Shown here: positions 16,375-24,833 of the stretch, piece by piece
Layout of the letters: each line of letters begins with the position of its first letter
Position numbering within the stretch: position 1 is the stretch's first letter
From: Algoriphagus vanfongensis DSM 17529
Lineage (GTDB): Bacteria; Bacteroidota; Bacteroidia; Cytophagales; Cyclobacteriaceae
Direction of reading: 5' to 3'
NCBI RefSeq assembly: GCF_000429465.1
Contig: NZ_AUBX01000009.1
Coordinates: 558,001 to 622,000, forward strand
Length of the DNA: 64,000 nt
Position numbers and translations under genes: made by a program
The notes under the pieces: model-generated
What the model saw: only the letters and a program-made list of their open reading frames with translations
Database searches by the model: none
What the model was told of the DNA's origin: nothing

Positions 16375-17567
16375 AGGAAGGTTGGGAAATAAAAAAGCTG
16401 GGTGAAGTTTGTGATTTTCAAAATGGTTTCGCTTTCAAAAGCAAAACCTATAAGGAATCAGGTTTACCTATTCTTAGAATAACAAATATTCAAAACCAGG
16501 AATTAGAACTGTCTAGCCTTGTTTATTTTGATCCGAAAGACTACAAAGAAAACTTTGATAGGTTTAAAGTTTTTCAAAATGACTTGGTAATTGCAATGTC
16601 AGGAGCTACCACAGGAAAATTAGGAATTAATACTAGCGGAACGGTCTTTTATCTAAACCAACGTGTTGGTAAATTTTTACCAAGAAAAAATTTACTTAGA
16701 AGTTATCTCTATTACTTCTTATCCACAAAAGTTGAGGAAAGTTTAAGAATTGCTGCTGGAGCTGCACAGCCAAATTTAAGTACTGAACAAATAAATAATT
16801 TTGAAATCCCATTTCCTCCCCTCCCAGAACAACAACGGATCGTTTCCATATTAGACGAGTGCTTTGCCGCGATAGACCAAGCAAAAGCCAATGCCGAACA
16901 AAACCTCAAAAACGCCAAAGAACTTTTTGAAAGCTATTTGCAGGGGGTGTTTGAGAAGAAAGATGAGGGATGGGAGGAAAAGACTTTGGGGGAAATAGGA
17001 AAACCATCTATGTGCAAGAGAATATTGAAACACCAAACTTCTCCAAAAGGTGATATTCCGTTTTATAAAATTGGAACTTTTGGAAAAACACCTGACGCAT
17101 TTATCTCAATAGAAATTTATAATGAATACAGGACTAAATATTCATTTCCAAAAAAGGGAGACATTTTGATTTCAGCATCTGGAACTATTGGAAGACGAGT
17201 AAGATACGATGGTGAACCAGCTTTTTTTCAAGACTCAAATATTGTATGGATTGATAATGATGAAAAACAAGTGTTGAATGACTACTTATATACTTTTTAT
17301 GAGTTTTGTGACTGGCAACCTTCCAAAGGAGCAACTATTTCAAGACTATATAATAGCAATTTAACAAGTATTAAAATTGTGTTTCCGAAAACATTTGAAG
17401 AACAAAAAATCATTATTGAAAAATTAGATGCACTTCGGGCTGAAACCCAAAAGCTTGAAGCGATCTATCAGCAGAAATTAGCTGACTTGGAGGAATTGAA
17501 AAAAAGTATTTTGCAGAAGGCGTTTAGTGGGGAGCTTACAGAAAACCTTCTATTTCATGAATCCTAA
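16371..17567 (+). CDS. hsdS: type I restriction-modification system specificity subunit
   Basis: A 398-residue DNA-recognition subunit with two target-recognition domains (residues about 1-150 and 195-350). Each is followed by a conserved helical spacer: FPPLPEQQRIVSILDE with FAAIDQAKANAEQNLK, and FEEQKIIIEKLDALRAE. The two halves set the two parts of the bipartite target. No sign of an inverted partial hsdS copy or phase-variable repeat was seen nearby. It overlaps the next small gene by 11 bp. Confidence 0.93.
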   Translation: MKEGWEIKKLGEVCDFQNGFAFKSKTYKESGLPILRITNIQNQELELSSLVYFDPKDYKENFDRFKVFQNDLVIAMSGATTGKLGINTSGTVFYLNQRVGKFLPRKNLLRSYLYYFLSTKVEESLRIAAGAAQPNLSTEQINNFEIPFPPLPEQQRIVSILDECFAAIDQAKANAEQNLKNAKELFESYLQGVFEKKDEGWEEKTLGEIGKPSMCKRILKHQTSPKGDIPFYKIGTFGKTPDAFISIEIYNEYRTKYSFPKKGDILISASGTIGRRVRYDGEPAFFQDSNIVWIDNDEKQVLNDYLYTFYEFCDWQPSKGATISRLYNSNLTSIKIVFPKTFEEQKIIIEKLDALRAETQKLEAIYQQKLADLEELKKSILQKAFSGELTENLLFHES

Positions 17568-17931
17568 TCACCCTTTAACTAAGGCGCTTCAGTCTTTGAA
17601 TCAAAATGATTTTTTAGATCCAAAATATAACTTTCAGCAGATATTGGAGATTCCCCCATTCATTTGTAAAGGTAAAAATTGTAAAAATCAAATTGGATTT
17701 AGAATAAGCGTAGGGTGTAGAAAAAACTTAAATGTTTCAATTGATTTATTAGAAAGAGTGTATGACGAAATAATATCGCACCGAAATAAAATTTTTGATC
17801 AAAATGTGTTTCAATCAAAATTTTATGATCTCTACAAAACAAACCCTTCATACTTTCATATAATTGGAAAAATAATTACTAAAGTTGGTTTAGGTAAAAG
17901 AATATCGGTAGACAAATACCTTTTTTTTTAA
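17557..17931 (+). CDS. hypothetical protein within the type I RM operon
   Basis: A 124-residue protein from the start at 17557 (MNPNHPLTKALQSLNQND); a longer reading from 17527 is less likely because it lies entirely inside hsdS. It contains a Cys pair FICKGKNCKNQIG and a third Cys (VGCRKN), which could bind a metal. It is not recognised. It sits between hsdS and the four-helix-bundle gene and ends 1 bp before the latter, so it is part of the RM operon. Its base composition is AT-richer than that of its neighbours. Confidence 0.6.
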   Translation: MNPNHPLTKALQSLNQNDFLDPKYNFQQILEIPPFICKGKNCKNQIGFRISVGCRKNLNVSIDLLERVYDEIISHRNKIFDQNVFQSKFYDLYKTNPSYFHIIGKIITKVGLGKRISVDKYLFF

Positions 17932-17932
17932 A

Positions 17933-18511
17933 ATGAGCGACCAAAATAAAAATACCGAAGGATTTATTCCCCAGCATGGAGGTTACCGCAATCTTTTTAG
18001 CTATCAGAAGGCGGAGATCATCTATGATGGTACGGTATATTTTACTAATCGCTTTTTTCATAAGTATGATCGGACTGTAGGTCAGATGGTCCAAGCCGCC
18101 CGAAGTGGCAAGCAAAATATCGTCGAAGGTAGTATGGCTTCCGGCACTTCTAAGGAAATGGAAATCAAGCTCACTAATGTTGCACAGGCTAGTTTAGAAG
18201 AGTTACTTATCGACTATGAGGATTTTCTGAGAACTCAGAAGCTTCCGATTTGGGGCAAGGATCACCGACTGGTCGCTCGCGTTCGCGAGCTCAATAAAAG
18301 TACTCCAACTCCTACTTACGAGACATTCCAGAAAGCTATAGAGCATGAGAGTCCTGAAATCGTAGCTAATTCTATGATTACGTTAATCAAGATTTGTACT
18401 TATTTGCTTAACCAGCAAATAAAGCAATTAGAGATTGCTTTTGTAAAAGAAGGAGGATTGAGAGAGCGGATGACCCGAACGAGAATTGAAGAGAGAAAGA
18501 AAAAGCCTTAA
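17933..18511 (+). CDS. four-helix-bundle suffix-domain protein
   Basis: A 192-residue protein of the S23/four-helix-bundle superfamily with the N-terminal GGYRNLFSYQKAEIIYDGT, then DRTVGQMVQAARSGKQNIVE, then KEMEIKLTNVAQASLEELLID. The C-terminal tail is basic and charged. Proteins of this type are often found in type I RM operons of Bacteroidota between hsdS and hsdR, but their role is not established. The fold resembles the Avd protein of diversity-generating retroelements, but the context does not support that. Confidence 0.75.
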   Translation: MSDQNKNTEGFIPQHGGYRNLFSYQKAEIIYDGTVYFTNRFFHKYDRTVGQMVQAARSGKQNIVEGSMASGTSKEMEIKLTNVAQASLEELLIDYEDFLRTQKLPIWGKDHRLVARVRELNKSTPTPTYETFQKAIEHESPEIVANSMITLIKICTYLLNQQIKQLEIAFVKEGGLRERMTRTRIEERKKKP

Positions 18512-18518
18512 TATAAAT

Positions 18519-18570
18519 TGGGACATATGAGACTCTTGCGACGATGTCCCACCTGTCCCAAATTGTCCCA
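18519..18570 (+). promoter_or_regulatory. TGTCCCA repeats upstream of hsdR
   Basis: TGGGACAT (18519-18526) is inverted relative to ATGTCCCA (18544-18551). TGTCCCA is then repeated directly at 18554-18560 and 18564-18570, so there are three direct copies 9-10 bp apart plus one inverted. They lie just before the preferred hsdR start at 18586. They could form an mRNA hairpin or an operator controlling the nuclease subunit separately from the methylase. Confidence 0.5.
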
Positions 18571-18585
18571 AAAAAACACCAATCC

Positions 18586-21006
18586 ATGAACGAATCCGAA
18601 ACCCGTGCAGAACTGATTGACCCAAAGCTCAAGGAAGCAGGCTGGGGAATTGTGGAAGGATCAAAAGTCTTACGTGAGTATCATATTACCGCGGGTAAGA
18701 TTCAAGTCGGCGGGCGAGGAAAAAAGCAAATCGCTGATTACGTTCTAGTTTATAAAGGCACTAAACTAGCAATCATCGAAGCCAAAAGTGCTAACCAAAG
18801 TGTCGGCGAAGGTGTAATGCAAGCCAAGCAATATGCCGAGAAATTAAAGCTCGCTACTACCTACTCCACTAATGGAAATCATATCTACCAAATCTGTATG
18901 GAATCAGGTTTGGAAGGATTGGTGGATGATTTTTTAAGTCCTGATGAGTTATGGGAAAAGACTTTCCCAACAACTCAATCAGATCCAAATGAGGATTTTT
19001 CAGGAGAATGGAGAGAACAGTTTGCTGCTGTTCCTTTTGAAGATAAGTCAGGAACTTGGGAACTTCGATATTATCAGGAAATAGCAGTTGCTAGAACTTT
19101 AGAAACCATAGCCAAACAAAAGGATCGCGCTTTATTGACTCTTGCGACAGGAACGGGAAAGACTGCCATCTCTTTTCAGATTGCTTGGAAGCTATTTCAA
19201 ACAAGATGGAATCTAAATGATCGAGCCAAGCATCCTGATGAAGCAAGTCGTAGACCAAGAATTTTGTTTTTGGCGGATCGGAATATTCTGGCCAATCAAG
19301 CCTTTAATTCATTTTCTGCTTTTCCTGATGATGCCCTGGTTCGCATCAAACCATCAGAAATAAAGAAAAGTGGCAAAGTGCCCACCAATGGATCTTTGTT
19401 CTTTACCATCTTCCAGACGTTTATGTCAGGAACTGATGAACACGGAAAACCAGCCCCTTATTTTGGGGAATATCCAAAAGACTACTTTGATTTAATTATC
19501 ATAGACGAGTGTCATAGAGGTGGTGCAAATGATGAAAGTAATTGGCGGGCGATTCTGGAGTACTTCTCTCCTGCTGTCCAATTGGGTTTGACTGCTACAC
19601 CCAAGCGAAAGGATAACGTTGATACCTACCGCTATTTCGGCGAACCGATTTATGTGTATTCGCTGAAGGAAGGAATCAATGATGGTTTCTTAACTCCTTT
19701 CAAAGTAAAACGAGTTCAGACCACACTGGATGATTATATCTATACTTCTGATGATGAAGTTCTAGAGGGAGAAATCGAAGATGGGAAAAGATATGAGGAA
19801 AAGGATTTTAACCGAACTATAGAGATAGAAGAACGAGAGCGCAAACGAGTGCAAATCTTTCTGGCAGATTGTAATCAAAAAGATAAAGCAATTGTCTTTT
19901 GTGCAAATCAGGCACATGCAGCACTAATTCGAGATCTAATCAATCAGGAAAGTAATAGCAAAGACCCTTTTTATTGTGTTCGTGTGACCGCTAACGATGG
20001 AGCGGAAGGCGAATCGCAGCTGAAAAAATTTCAGGATAACGAAAATTCTATCCCTACCATCCTGACTACTTCCCAGAAACTATCAACCGGTGTGGATGCC
20101 AGGAATGTCAGGAATATTGTTTTGTTACGGCCTGTTAATTCCATGATAGAATTTAAACAGATTGTAGGTAGGGGAACACGGGTTTTCGATGGAAAAGAAT
20201 TTTTCACCATTTACGATTATGTAAATGCAAATCATCATTTCGCTGATCCAGAATGGGATGGAGAACCCGCAGAGCCAGAAGTAGTACTTGGTGATCCCCC
20301 AATGGATACGCCATGTAAAGATTGTGGGAAGTTGATATGTGTTTGTGTTAAAGAACCACCTGCGCCTTGCCTTGTCTGTGGTGAATCGCCTTGCGTTTGT
20401 GAAAAAAGGCCTAAAAAGGTTAAAGTCAGATTAGCCAGAGGAAAAGACCGGACGATCCAGCACATGATGTCTACCTCTTTTTGGAGTGCAGAGGGGAAGC
20501 CGATTTCTTCAGAGGAATTTATGGCCGAACTATTTGGAGAACTTCCTAAGCTATTTAAAGATGAAGAAGAGTTGAGAGCTATATGGGGAAATCCAGTAAC
20601 AAGACGAACATTTTTGGAAAGTTTGGATGAAATGGGTTTTCCCAAAGATGACCTCCTTACACTTCAGAAGCTGGTAAATATGGAGAAGAGTGATCTTTTC
20701 GATGTTTTGGAATATGTTTTCAATGGAGACTTTATCGCTAAGTCTAGAGCCGAACGTGCTCAATTGGCCAAGCAAGCTGTAGTTCCATTATTGAATACAA
20801 ACCAGCGAGAATTTATTGATTTTGTTCTTGAAAAATATGTGGAAGTTGGAATTGAAGAACTTGATGATTCCAAACTGAAATCCTTAATCGAAAACAAATA
20901 CCAAAGCTTACCCGATGGACTAAGTGTATTAGGAAATGCCGGAGAGGTAAGGAAGATGTTTATCGAGTTTCAGCAGTATTTGTATAAAGATAATATGGCT
21001 TCTTAA
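18586..21006 (+). CDS. hsdR: type I restriction-modification system endonuclease/translocase subunit
   Basis: An 806-residue restriction subunit from the start at 18586 (MNESETRAELIDPKLKEAGW); an ATG at 18544 is also in frame. N-terminal nuclease residues are the Asp of QIADYVLV and Glu-x-Lys of AIIEAKSA. SF2 translocase motifs are ATGTGKTAISFQI near residue 187, IIDECHRGG near residue 306, LTATPKRKDN, and a helicase C domain with QIVGRGTRVFDG. Near residues 580-620 there is a Cys-rich insert (PCKDCGKLICVC and CLVCGESPCVC), probably zinc-binding, as in EcoEI-type R subunits. It cleaves unmethylated DNA after ATP-driven translocation. Confidence 0.95.
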   Translation: MNESETRAELIDPKLKEAGWGIVEGSKVLREYHITAGKIQVGGRGKKQIADYVLVYKGTKLAIIEAKSANQSVGEGVMQAKQYAEKLKLATTYSTNGNHIYQICMESGLEGLVDDFLSPDELWEKTFPTTQSDPNEDFSGEWREQFAAVPFEDKSGTWELRYYQEIAVARTLETIAKQKDRALLTLATGTGKTAISFQIAWKLFQTRWNLNDRAKHPDEASRRPRILFLADRNILANQAFNSFSAFPDDALVRIKPSEIKKSGKVPTNGSLFFTIFQTFMSGTDEHGKPAPYFGEYPKDYFDLIIIDECHRGGANDESNWRAILEYFSPAVQLGLTATPKRKDNVDTYRYFGEPIYVYSLKEGINDGFLTPFKVKRVQTTLDDYIYTSDDEVLEGEIEDGKRYEEKDFNRTIEIEERERKRVQIFLADCNQKDKAIVFCANQAHAALIRDLINQESNSKDPFYCVRVTANDGAEGESQLKKFQDNENSIPTILTTSQKLSTGVDARNVRNIVLLRPVNSMIEFKQIVGRGTRVFDGKEFFTIYDYVNANHHFADPEWDGEPAEPEVVLGDPPMDTPCKDCGKLICVCVKEPPAPCLVCGESPCVCEKRPKKVKVRLARGKDRTIQHMMSTSFWSAEGKPISSEEFMAELFGELPKLFKDEEELRAIWGNPVTRRTFLESLDEMGFPKDDLLTLQKLVNMEKSDLFDVLEYVFNGDFIAKSRAERAQLAKQAVVPLLNTNQREFIDFVLEKYVEVGIEELDDSKLKSLIENKYQSLPDGLSVLGNAGEVRKMFIEFQQYLYKDNMAS

Positions 21007-21093
21007 TTTTCAAAGGTAGAGATAAATCAATGAATTTGATTTGCCACTCCTGCAAATTGAATATTTTAAATAAAGTTGTTTAATGAATTTAAA

Positions 21094-21118
21094 CTGCCAA
21101 ACTGGCAGGATTTTTTTT
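21094..21118 (+). terminator. terminator after hsdR
   Basis: CTGCCA (21094-21099) pairs with TGGCAG (21103-21108) around an AAC loop, followed by GA and eight Ts. It ends the RM operon and insulates the RT module that follows. Confidence 0.8.
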
Positions 21119-21120
21119 CT

Positions 21121-21586
21121 GGCCTAAAAATTGAAATTTAGTTAACGCTTCAGGGTATCTTAAAACTTTTTAAGAAGGCCTGTTGGTGAAAGGTTTAAGT
21201 TAACATGTTTCCTGACAATCCCCAAGAAGGATGCCAGAGCTGACATGATTGCTGTCAGGTTGTCTGCTGATACTCCTCCGATAAGCAGGAGTAAGCAAGG
21301 TAGCAAGTTGATTATTAGCAAGATTGACTTCATACACTTTCGTTTGTTCAATTTTCCCCTTAACCCTTGCGTTAGTGAGGATTTAACACCGCGAATGTAA
21401 ATTCGGGTCAGGTTGTTGGAAGCGGAAACGCTGAGTTGCGATCTGGAATGCGGCATAGAATTATGATCCGCTAAGGGATGGAGATAGGGTCCTTGAGAGG
21501 TGAAATTCCTCAGTGGATTGGGGGACGTGTTAAAATACGCGGTATCGGATTACCGATATGTCCATGGCCCAAGCTCCCATTGAAAT
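21121..21586 (+). ncRNA. structured non-coding region upstream of the reverse transcriptase (candidate template RNA)
   Basis: About 465 bp between the hsdR terminator and the RT gene, GC-richer than its surroundings and dense in stem-loops. 21271-21277/21287-21293 forms a 7-bp stem and 21240-21245/21253-21258 a 6-bp stem. 21392-21396/21401-21405 and 21421-21424/21429-21432 each close 4-nt loops, the latter a GAAA tetraloop. 21450-21457 pairs with 21462-21471. A three-way junction is closed by GGAC (21523-21526) and GTCC (21560-21563), with arms 21526-21530/21535-21539 and 21543-21548/21553-21558. This is what an ncRNA used by a DRT-type RT would look like. Boundaries and strand are unproven. 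Confidence 0.6.
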
Positions 21587-23185
21587 ATGCTTACGCAAAT
21601 GAAAACAATTTTTACAAAGGAATTGTGGGATGCCTACGTTCAAAAAGTTGAGAAAGACTTTAAATTAAAAACTTATCCACAACTCGATCCTTATTTCAAC
21701 TTTAAGAAAGACAAAGTCATTCTCTTCGACTTACTTTCTGATCCTTCTTTGAAACGGATGAAAAACCACAATTTCACACCGTTGATTAAAATCCTTCAAA
21801 AAACTCCTAGATACAAATGGCAAGAAGACAAGGAGCTTTCAGCTGGAGGTAAGTATAATTTGGAAACCAAAATCCGCCCTATATCTTTTGCTTCTCATTT
21901 TGACACTTATATTTATGGGTTTTATTCCTTTGCTCTAAATATAAAATATCAAGACTATATTCATAAAAATGGATTTCAAGAAGTTGTTCTTGCTTATAGA
22001 AGTGATTTGGAAGGGAAATGTAATATTCAATTTGCAAAAGAAGCATTTGATCAAATCAAAAAATCCTTCAAAGAAGAGGGTGAATGTTCAGTTATTGCCC
22101 TAGATATAAAGGGCTATTTTGACCACATAGATCATTCTATTTTGAAAAAAATGTGGTGTAAAATTATCGATGAAGATGATTTACCACTTGACCAATACAA
22201 AGTATATCGTTCTCTTACGAAATACAGCTATGTAAACTATGGCAGCTTTCTGAAGCATTTCAATATTAATCTTAAAAAGCTCGAAAAAGAGCAAAAAAAG
22301 AAACACAAGGGTAAGAAGAATGTTCCAAAAGGCTATCAATCTCTTTTTGATCTAATTCCAAATGACATTAATGGTTCGACATTTCATGATAAAATGGAAC
22401 TTCTTCGTAAACGAAAATTAGTTGCCATAAACCGAACCAAGGACCGATCATATAGTAAAAATGGAATCCCTCAAGGGTCTGCCTTGAGTGCTTTGCTTTC
22501 AAACATTTACCTAGCGGAATTTGACAAAAACATTTTTGAAAAAGGTCAGAACGAAGGCTTTGTTTATCGAAGGTATTGTGATGACCTGCTCATAATTTGT
22601 AAACCGGAGCAAGTTAATCCATTGAAAAATTATATAATTGATTTAATCAATAATGATTATAAGTTAATTATTCAAAATCGTAAAACTGATGTAATAGATT
22701 TTATGCCATCTCAAAATGGACAAATAAGGTCATTCAGACGAGAATTTGACACCAAAAAAGAAATTTTTAATTCATTACCTAATGAGGAAATTAATTTTAA
22801 GAATTTACAATATTTAGGTTTCGAATTCAATGGTAAGAGTATTTATGTGCGACCTGGAAGCCTTTCACGCTATTTTCGAAAGATGAAGGCCCGTGTTGCA
22901 AAGTCAATCTCAATGGCATACAGTGAAAATGCAAAGTCAGATATTATTTTTAAGCAACAGATATACTCCCGATATTCTCACCTTGGTAAAAAAAACTTCT
23001 TATCCTATGTTAAGAATGCATCAAAAAGATATTACTCAAATTCGGCGGGGGAAAAAAAAGATGGAATGAACTCTCCTAGTATCAAACGTCAAGTTGCTGC
23101 ACATATGAGAATTTTAAAACAAGAAATAGAAAAAACTAGTAGACAAAGAGCAAAACAGAAGGGTGTTGATATTATAAAAAAATAG
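21587..23185 (+). CDS. reverse transcriptase of the defence-associated (DRT/UG) type
   Basis: A 532-residue RT; an in-frame ATG at 21599 (MKTIFTKELWDAY) may be the true start. Palm motifs are visible: ALDIKGYFDHIDH at 171-183, GIPQGSALSALLSNIYLAEF at 293-312, YCDD catalytic box at 330-333, and LQYLGFEF at 408-415. About 100 residues separate the first two motifs, with LTKYSYVNYGSF and a Lys-rich loop. The C-terminal helical region has RYSHLGKKNFLSYVKNASKR, a feature I associate with single-protein DRT systems such as DRT2 and DRT9. It lacks the maturase/HNH domains of group II introns and the usual retron and DGR signatures. With the structured region upstream it probably forms an ncRNA-templated anti-phage system. 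The subtype is unresolved. Confidence 0.82.
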   Translation: MLTQMKTIFTKELWDAYVQKVEKDFKLKTYPQLDPYFNFKKDKVILFDLLSDPSLKRMKNHNFTPLIKILQKTPRYKWQEDKELSAGGKYNLETKIRPISFASHFDTYIYGFYSFALNIKYQDYIHKNGFQEVVLAYRSDLEGKCNIQFAKEAFDQIKKSFKEEGECSVIALDIKGYFDHIDHSILKKMWCKIIDEDDLPLDQYKVYRSLTKYSYVNYGSFLKHFNINLKKLEKEQKKKHKGKKNVPKGYQSLFDLIPNDINGSTFHDKMELLRKRKLVAINRTKDRSYSKNGIPQGSALSALLSNIYLAEFDKNIFEKGQNEGFVYRRYCDDLLIICKPEQVNPLKNYIIDLINNDYKLIIQNRKTDVIDFMPSQNGQIRSFRREFDTKKEIFNSLPNEEINFKNLQYLGFEFNGKSIYVRPGSLSRYFRKMKARVAKSISMAYSENAKSDIIFKQQIYSRYSHLGKKNFLSYVKNASKRYYSNSAGEKKDGMNSPSIKRQVAAHMRILKQEIEKTSRQRAKQKGVDIIKK

Positions 23186-23295
23186 AATCTCCTTAATTGG
23201 ATTTGCCTACATCTTGCTATTTAAATTTTGTTAACACATGTCCTTTTTTCAGATATAAATATAATATACCGTAATAGAAGGTTTTAGACTTTAAA

Positions 23296-24285
23296 ATGGA
23301 AAACCAGATCGAAATATATCAGGGGACTGACGGCCAGACTCAAATTGAGGTGAAGTTTGAGGGAGATACCTTTTGGTTACCCTTGCAACAAATTTCAGAA
23401 TTATTTCAAAGGGACAAGTCGGTTATTTCTAGGCACATAAGAAATATTTATAAGGAAGGCGAATTGGACAGAATGTCAACTGTTGCAAAAAATGCAACAG
23501 TTCAAATGGAGGGTCAAAGAAAAGTTGAAAGGGAAGTTGAATTTTACAATCTAGATCTCATTCTGTCTGTTGGTTATAGAGTAAACTCCAAACAAGGTAC
23601 CCAATTCAGAATCTGGGCAACCAAACGTTTAAAAGACTACCTTATACAAGGTTATGCAATCAATGAAAATAGACTAGCGCAGAAACAGCAGGAAGTTCAA
23701 ACTCTTAAAGATGGTATTCGAATTTTAAGCAGAGCAATTCAACAAAAAGAAGAAGACCGAAACTTGGATTTTGAATGGCTGAATCACTTTGCAAAAGGAT
23801 TGGAATTGCTCGATGATTATGATCATGAAAACCTGGACAAAAAGGGATTAAGCAAAAGAAAAGCAACCTACCCTGAATTATCAGAATATCAAGAGGTAAT
23901 CAAATCCATGAGATCAGATTTTGAATCTGGTGTATTTGGAAAAGAAAAAGATGGAAGCTTTGAAAGTGCAATCGCACAAATCAGTAAAGGCTTCGGGGAA
24001 AAGGACTTCTATCCTACCCTGGAAGAAAAAGCAGCCACCCTACTCTATCTCATTGTCAAAAATCATGGTTTCGTAGATGGTAATAAACGGATTGCAGCAG
24101 CTTGCTTTCTTCTCTTTTTGAAGTCAAATGATCTTTTGAAAAACAGTGAAGGAATTTCAATCATTAGCAATGATGCTCTGGCCAGCTTGACCTTATTTAT
24201 TGCATCCAGCAAACCGGAAGAAATGGAAACTGTGAAAAAATTGGTGATAAGTGTGTTGAATAGGAACCGAGACGAGAGGCACTGA
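23296..24285 (+). CDS. RhuM-family protein with C-terminal Doc/Fic domain
   Basis: A 329-residue two-domain protein. Residues 1-125 form the RhuM (virulence RhuM) domain with an HTH-like segment (FWLPLQQISELFQRDKSVIS) and VEFYNLDLILSVGYRVNSKQ. Residues about 190-329 form a death-on-curing domain with the motif HGFVDGNKR at 257-265, which fits the Doc consensus HxFxDxNKR. Doc-type enzymes phosphorylate or AMPylate targets, for instance EF-Tu for P1 Doc. No separate Phd-like antitoxin gene is seen, so the RhuM domain may restrain or direct it. It stands alone in the cargo region. Confidence 0.82.
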   Translation: MENQIEIYQGTDGQTQIEVKFEGDTFWLPLQQISELFQRDKSVISRHIRNIYKEGELDRMSTVAKNATVQMEGQRKVEREVEFYNLDLILSVGYRVNSKQGTQFRIWATKRLKDYLIQGYAINENRLAQKQQEVQTLKDGIRILSRAIQQKEEDRNLDFEWLNHFAKGLELLDDYDHENLDKKGLSKRKATYPELSEYQEVIKSMRSDFESGVFGKEKDGSFESAIAQISKGFGEKDFYPTLEEKAATLLYLIVKNHGFVDGNKRIAAACFLLFLKSNDLLKNSEGISIISNDALASLTLFIASSKPEEMETVKKLVISVLNRNRDERH

Positions 24286-24611
24286 AGCTGTAATCTGTTT
24301 TTATCCCATATCACATAGAAAAATACTAATCTAAATATTGGATAAACTTTGTGCACACACTGTATGCAAAATGCAGTGAAATTTGGCCAGTCCGATCTCT
24401 GCCAAATCCATTCTATAAGCGATTAAACTGATTTCTATAGTTCAATAAAGCCAGATAAATGAGCTATAGATCGACTTTCTATCCCTCACTGAGGGAGAAT
24501 TTGTTTAAAACTATATCTAAATGCATATAAAAATCATTCAGATTAATTTTTTATACGCAAAAACATATAATTCAAATACTTTTCATACATTTATATGCAA
24601 ATACATATAGA
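24286..24611. promoter_or_regulatory. promoter/operator region of the hipBST operon
   Basis: A 326-bp region with no gene. TCCCTCA-C-TGAGGGA (24482-24496) is a short hairpin. Further right, TATACGCAAAAACATATAA (24552-24570) and TATATGCAAATACATATAG (24592-24610) match at 16 of 19 positions and are spaced 40 bp (about four turns) apart. TGCATATAAA at 24522-24531 is an inverted copy of TTTATATGCA at 24590-24599. They are likely HipB operators covering the promoter; the second ends one base before the hipB start codon. Confidence 0.6.
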
Positions 24612-24833
24612 ATGAATCAAATAGCCGAATTTGTAAAAACCAGACGAAAGCAATTGGGGATGACTCAAGAAGAATTTGCCGATAAAGCCGGGGTTGCGCT
24701 TACCGTAATCCGAAAAATCGAGCAGGGAAAGGAAAATTTGAGCCTTTCTAAAGTAAACCAAGTTCTAAGCATGTTTGGACACATATTAACTCCAATTCAC
24801 GAAAAAGATGCGAACAGGAATAATCAAGTATAA
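24612..24833 (+). CDS. hipB: HipB-like antitoxin/autorepressor (XRE family)
   Basis: A 73-residue Cro/C1-type HTH protein: FVKTRRKQLGMTQEEFADKA, then GVALTVIRKIEQGKENLS, then KVNQVLSMFGHIL. It is the standard HipB size and ends in a charged tail. It overlaps the next gene by 26 bp. It should bind the 19-bp operators upstream and repress the hipBST operon. Confidence 0.88.
   Translation: MNQIAEFVKTRRKQLGMTQEEFADKAGVALTVIRKIEQGKENLSLSKVNQVLSMFGHILTPIHEKDANRNNQV

Noticed and set aside
21160..21456. Ordinary protein gene antisense to the RT leader
   Set aside because: It overlaps dense RNA-like stem-loops and has no recognised homology, so it is kept only as a finding and not called as a CDS.
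17933..23185. Diversity-generating retroelement (RT plus Avd-like four-helix protein)
   Set aside because: The four-helix gene belongs to the RM operon. The RT has GIPQGS/YCDD motifs unlike DGR RTs, and no template/variable repeat pair was seen.
21121..23185. Group II intron or retron
   Set aside because: No domain V-like hairpin and no maturase or HNH domain was found. Retron-type NAXXH and VTG motifs and an msr/msd arrangement were not recognised.
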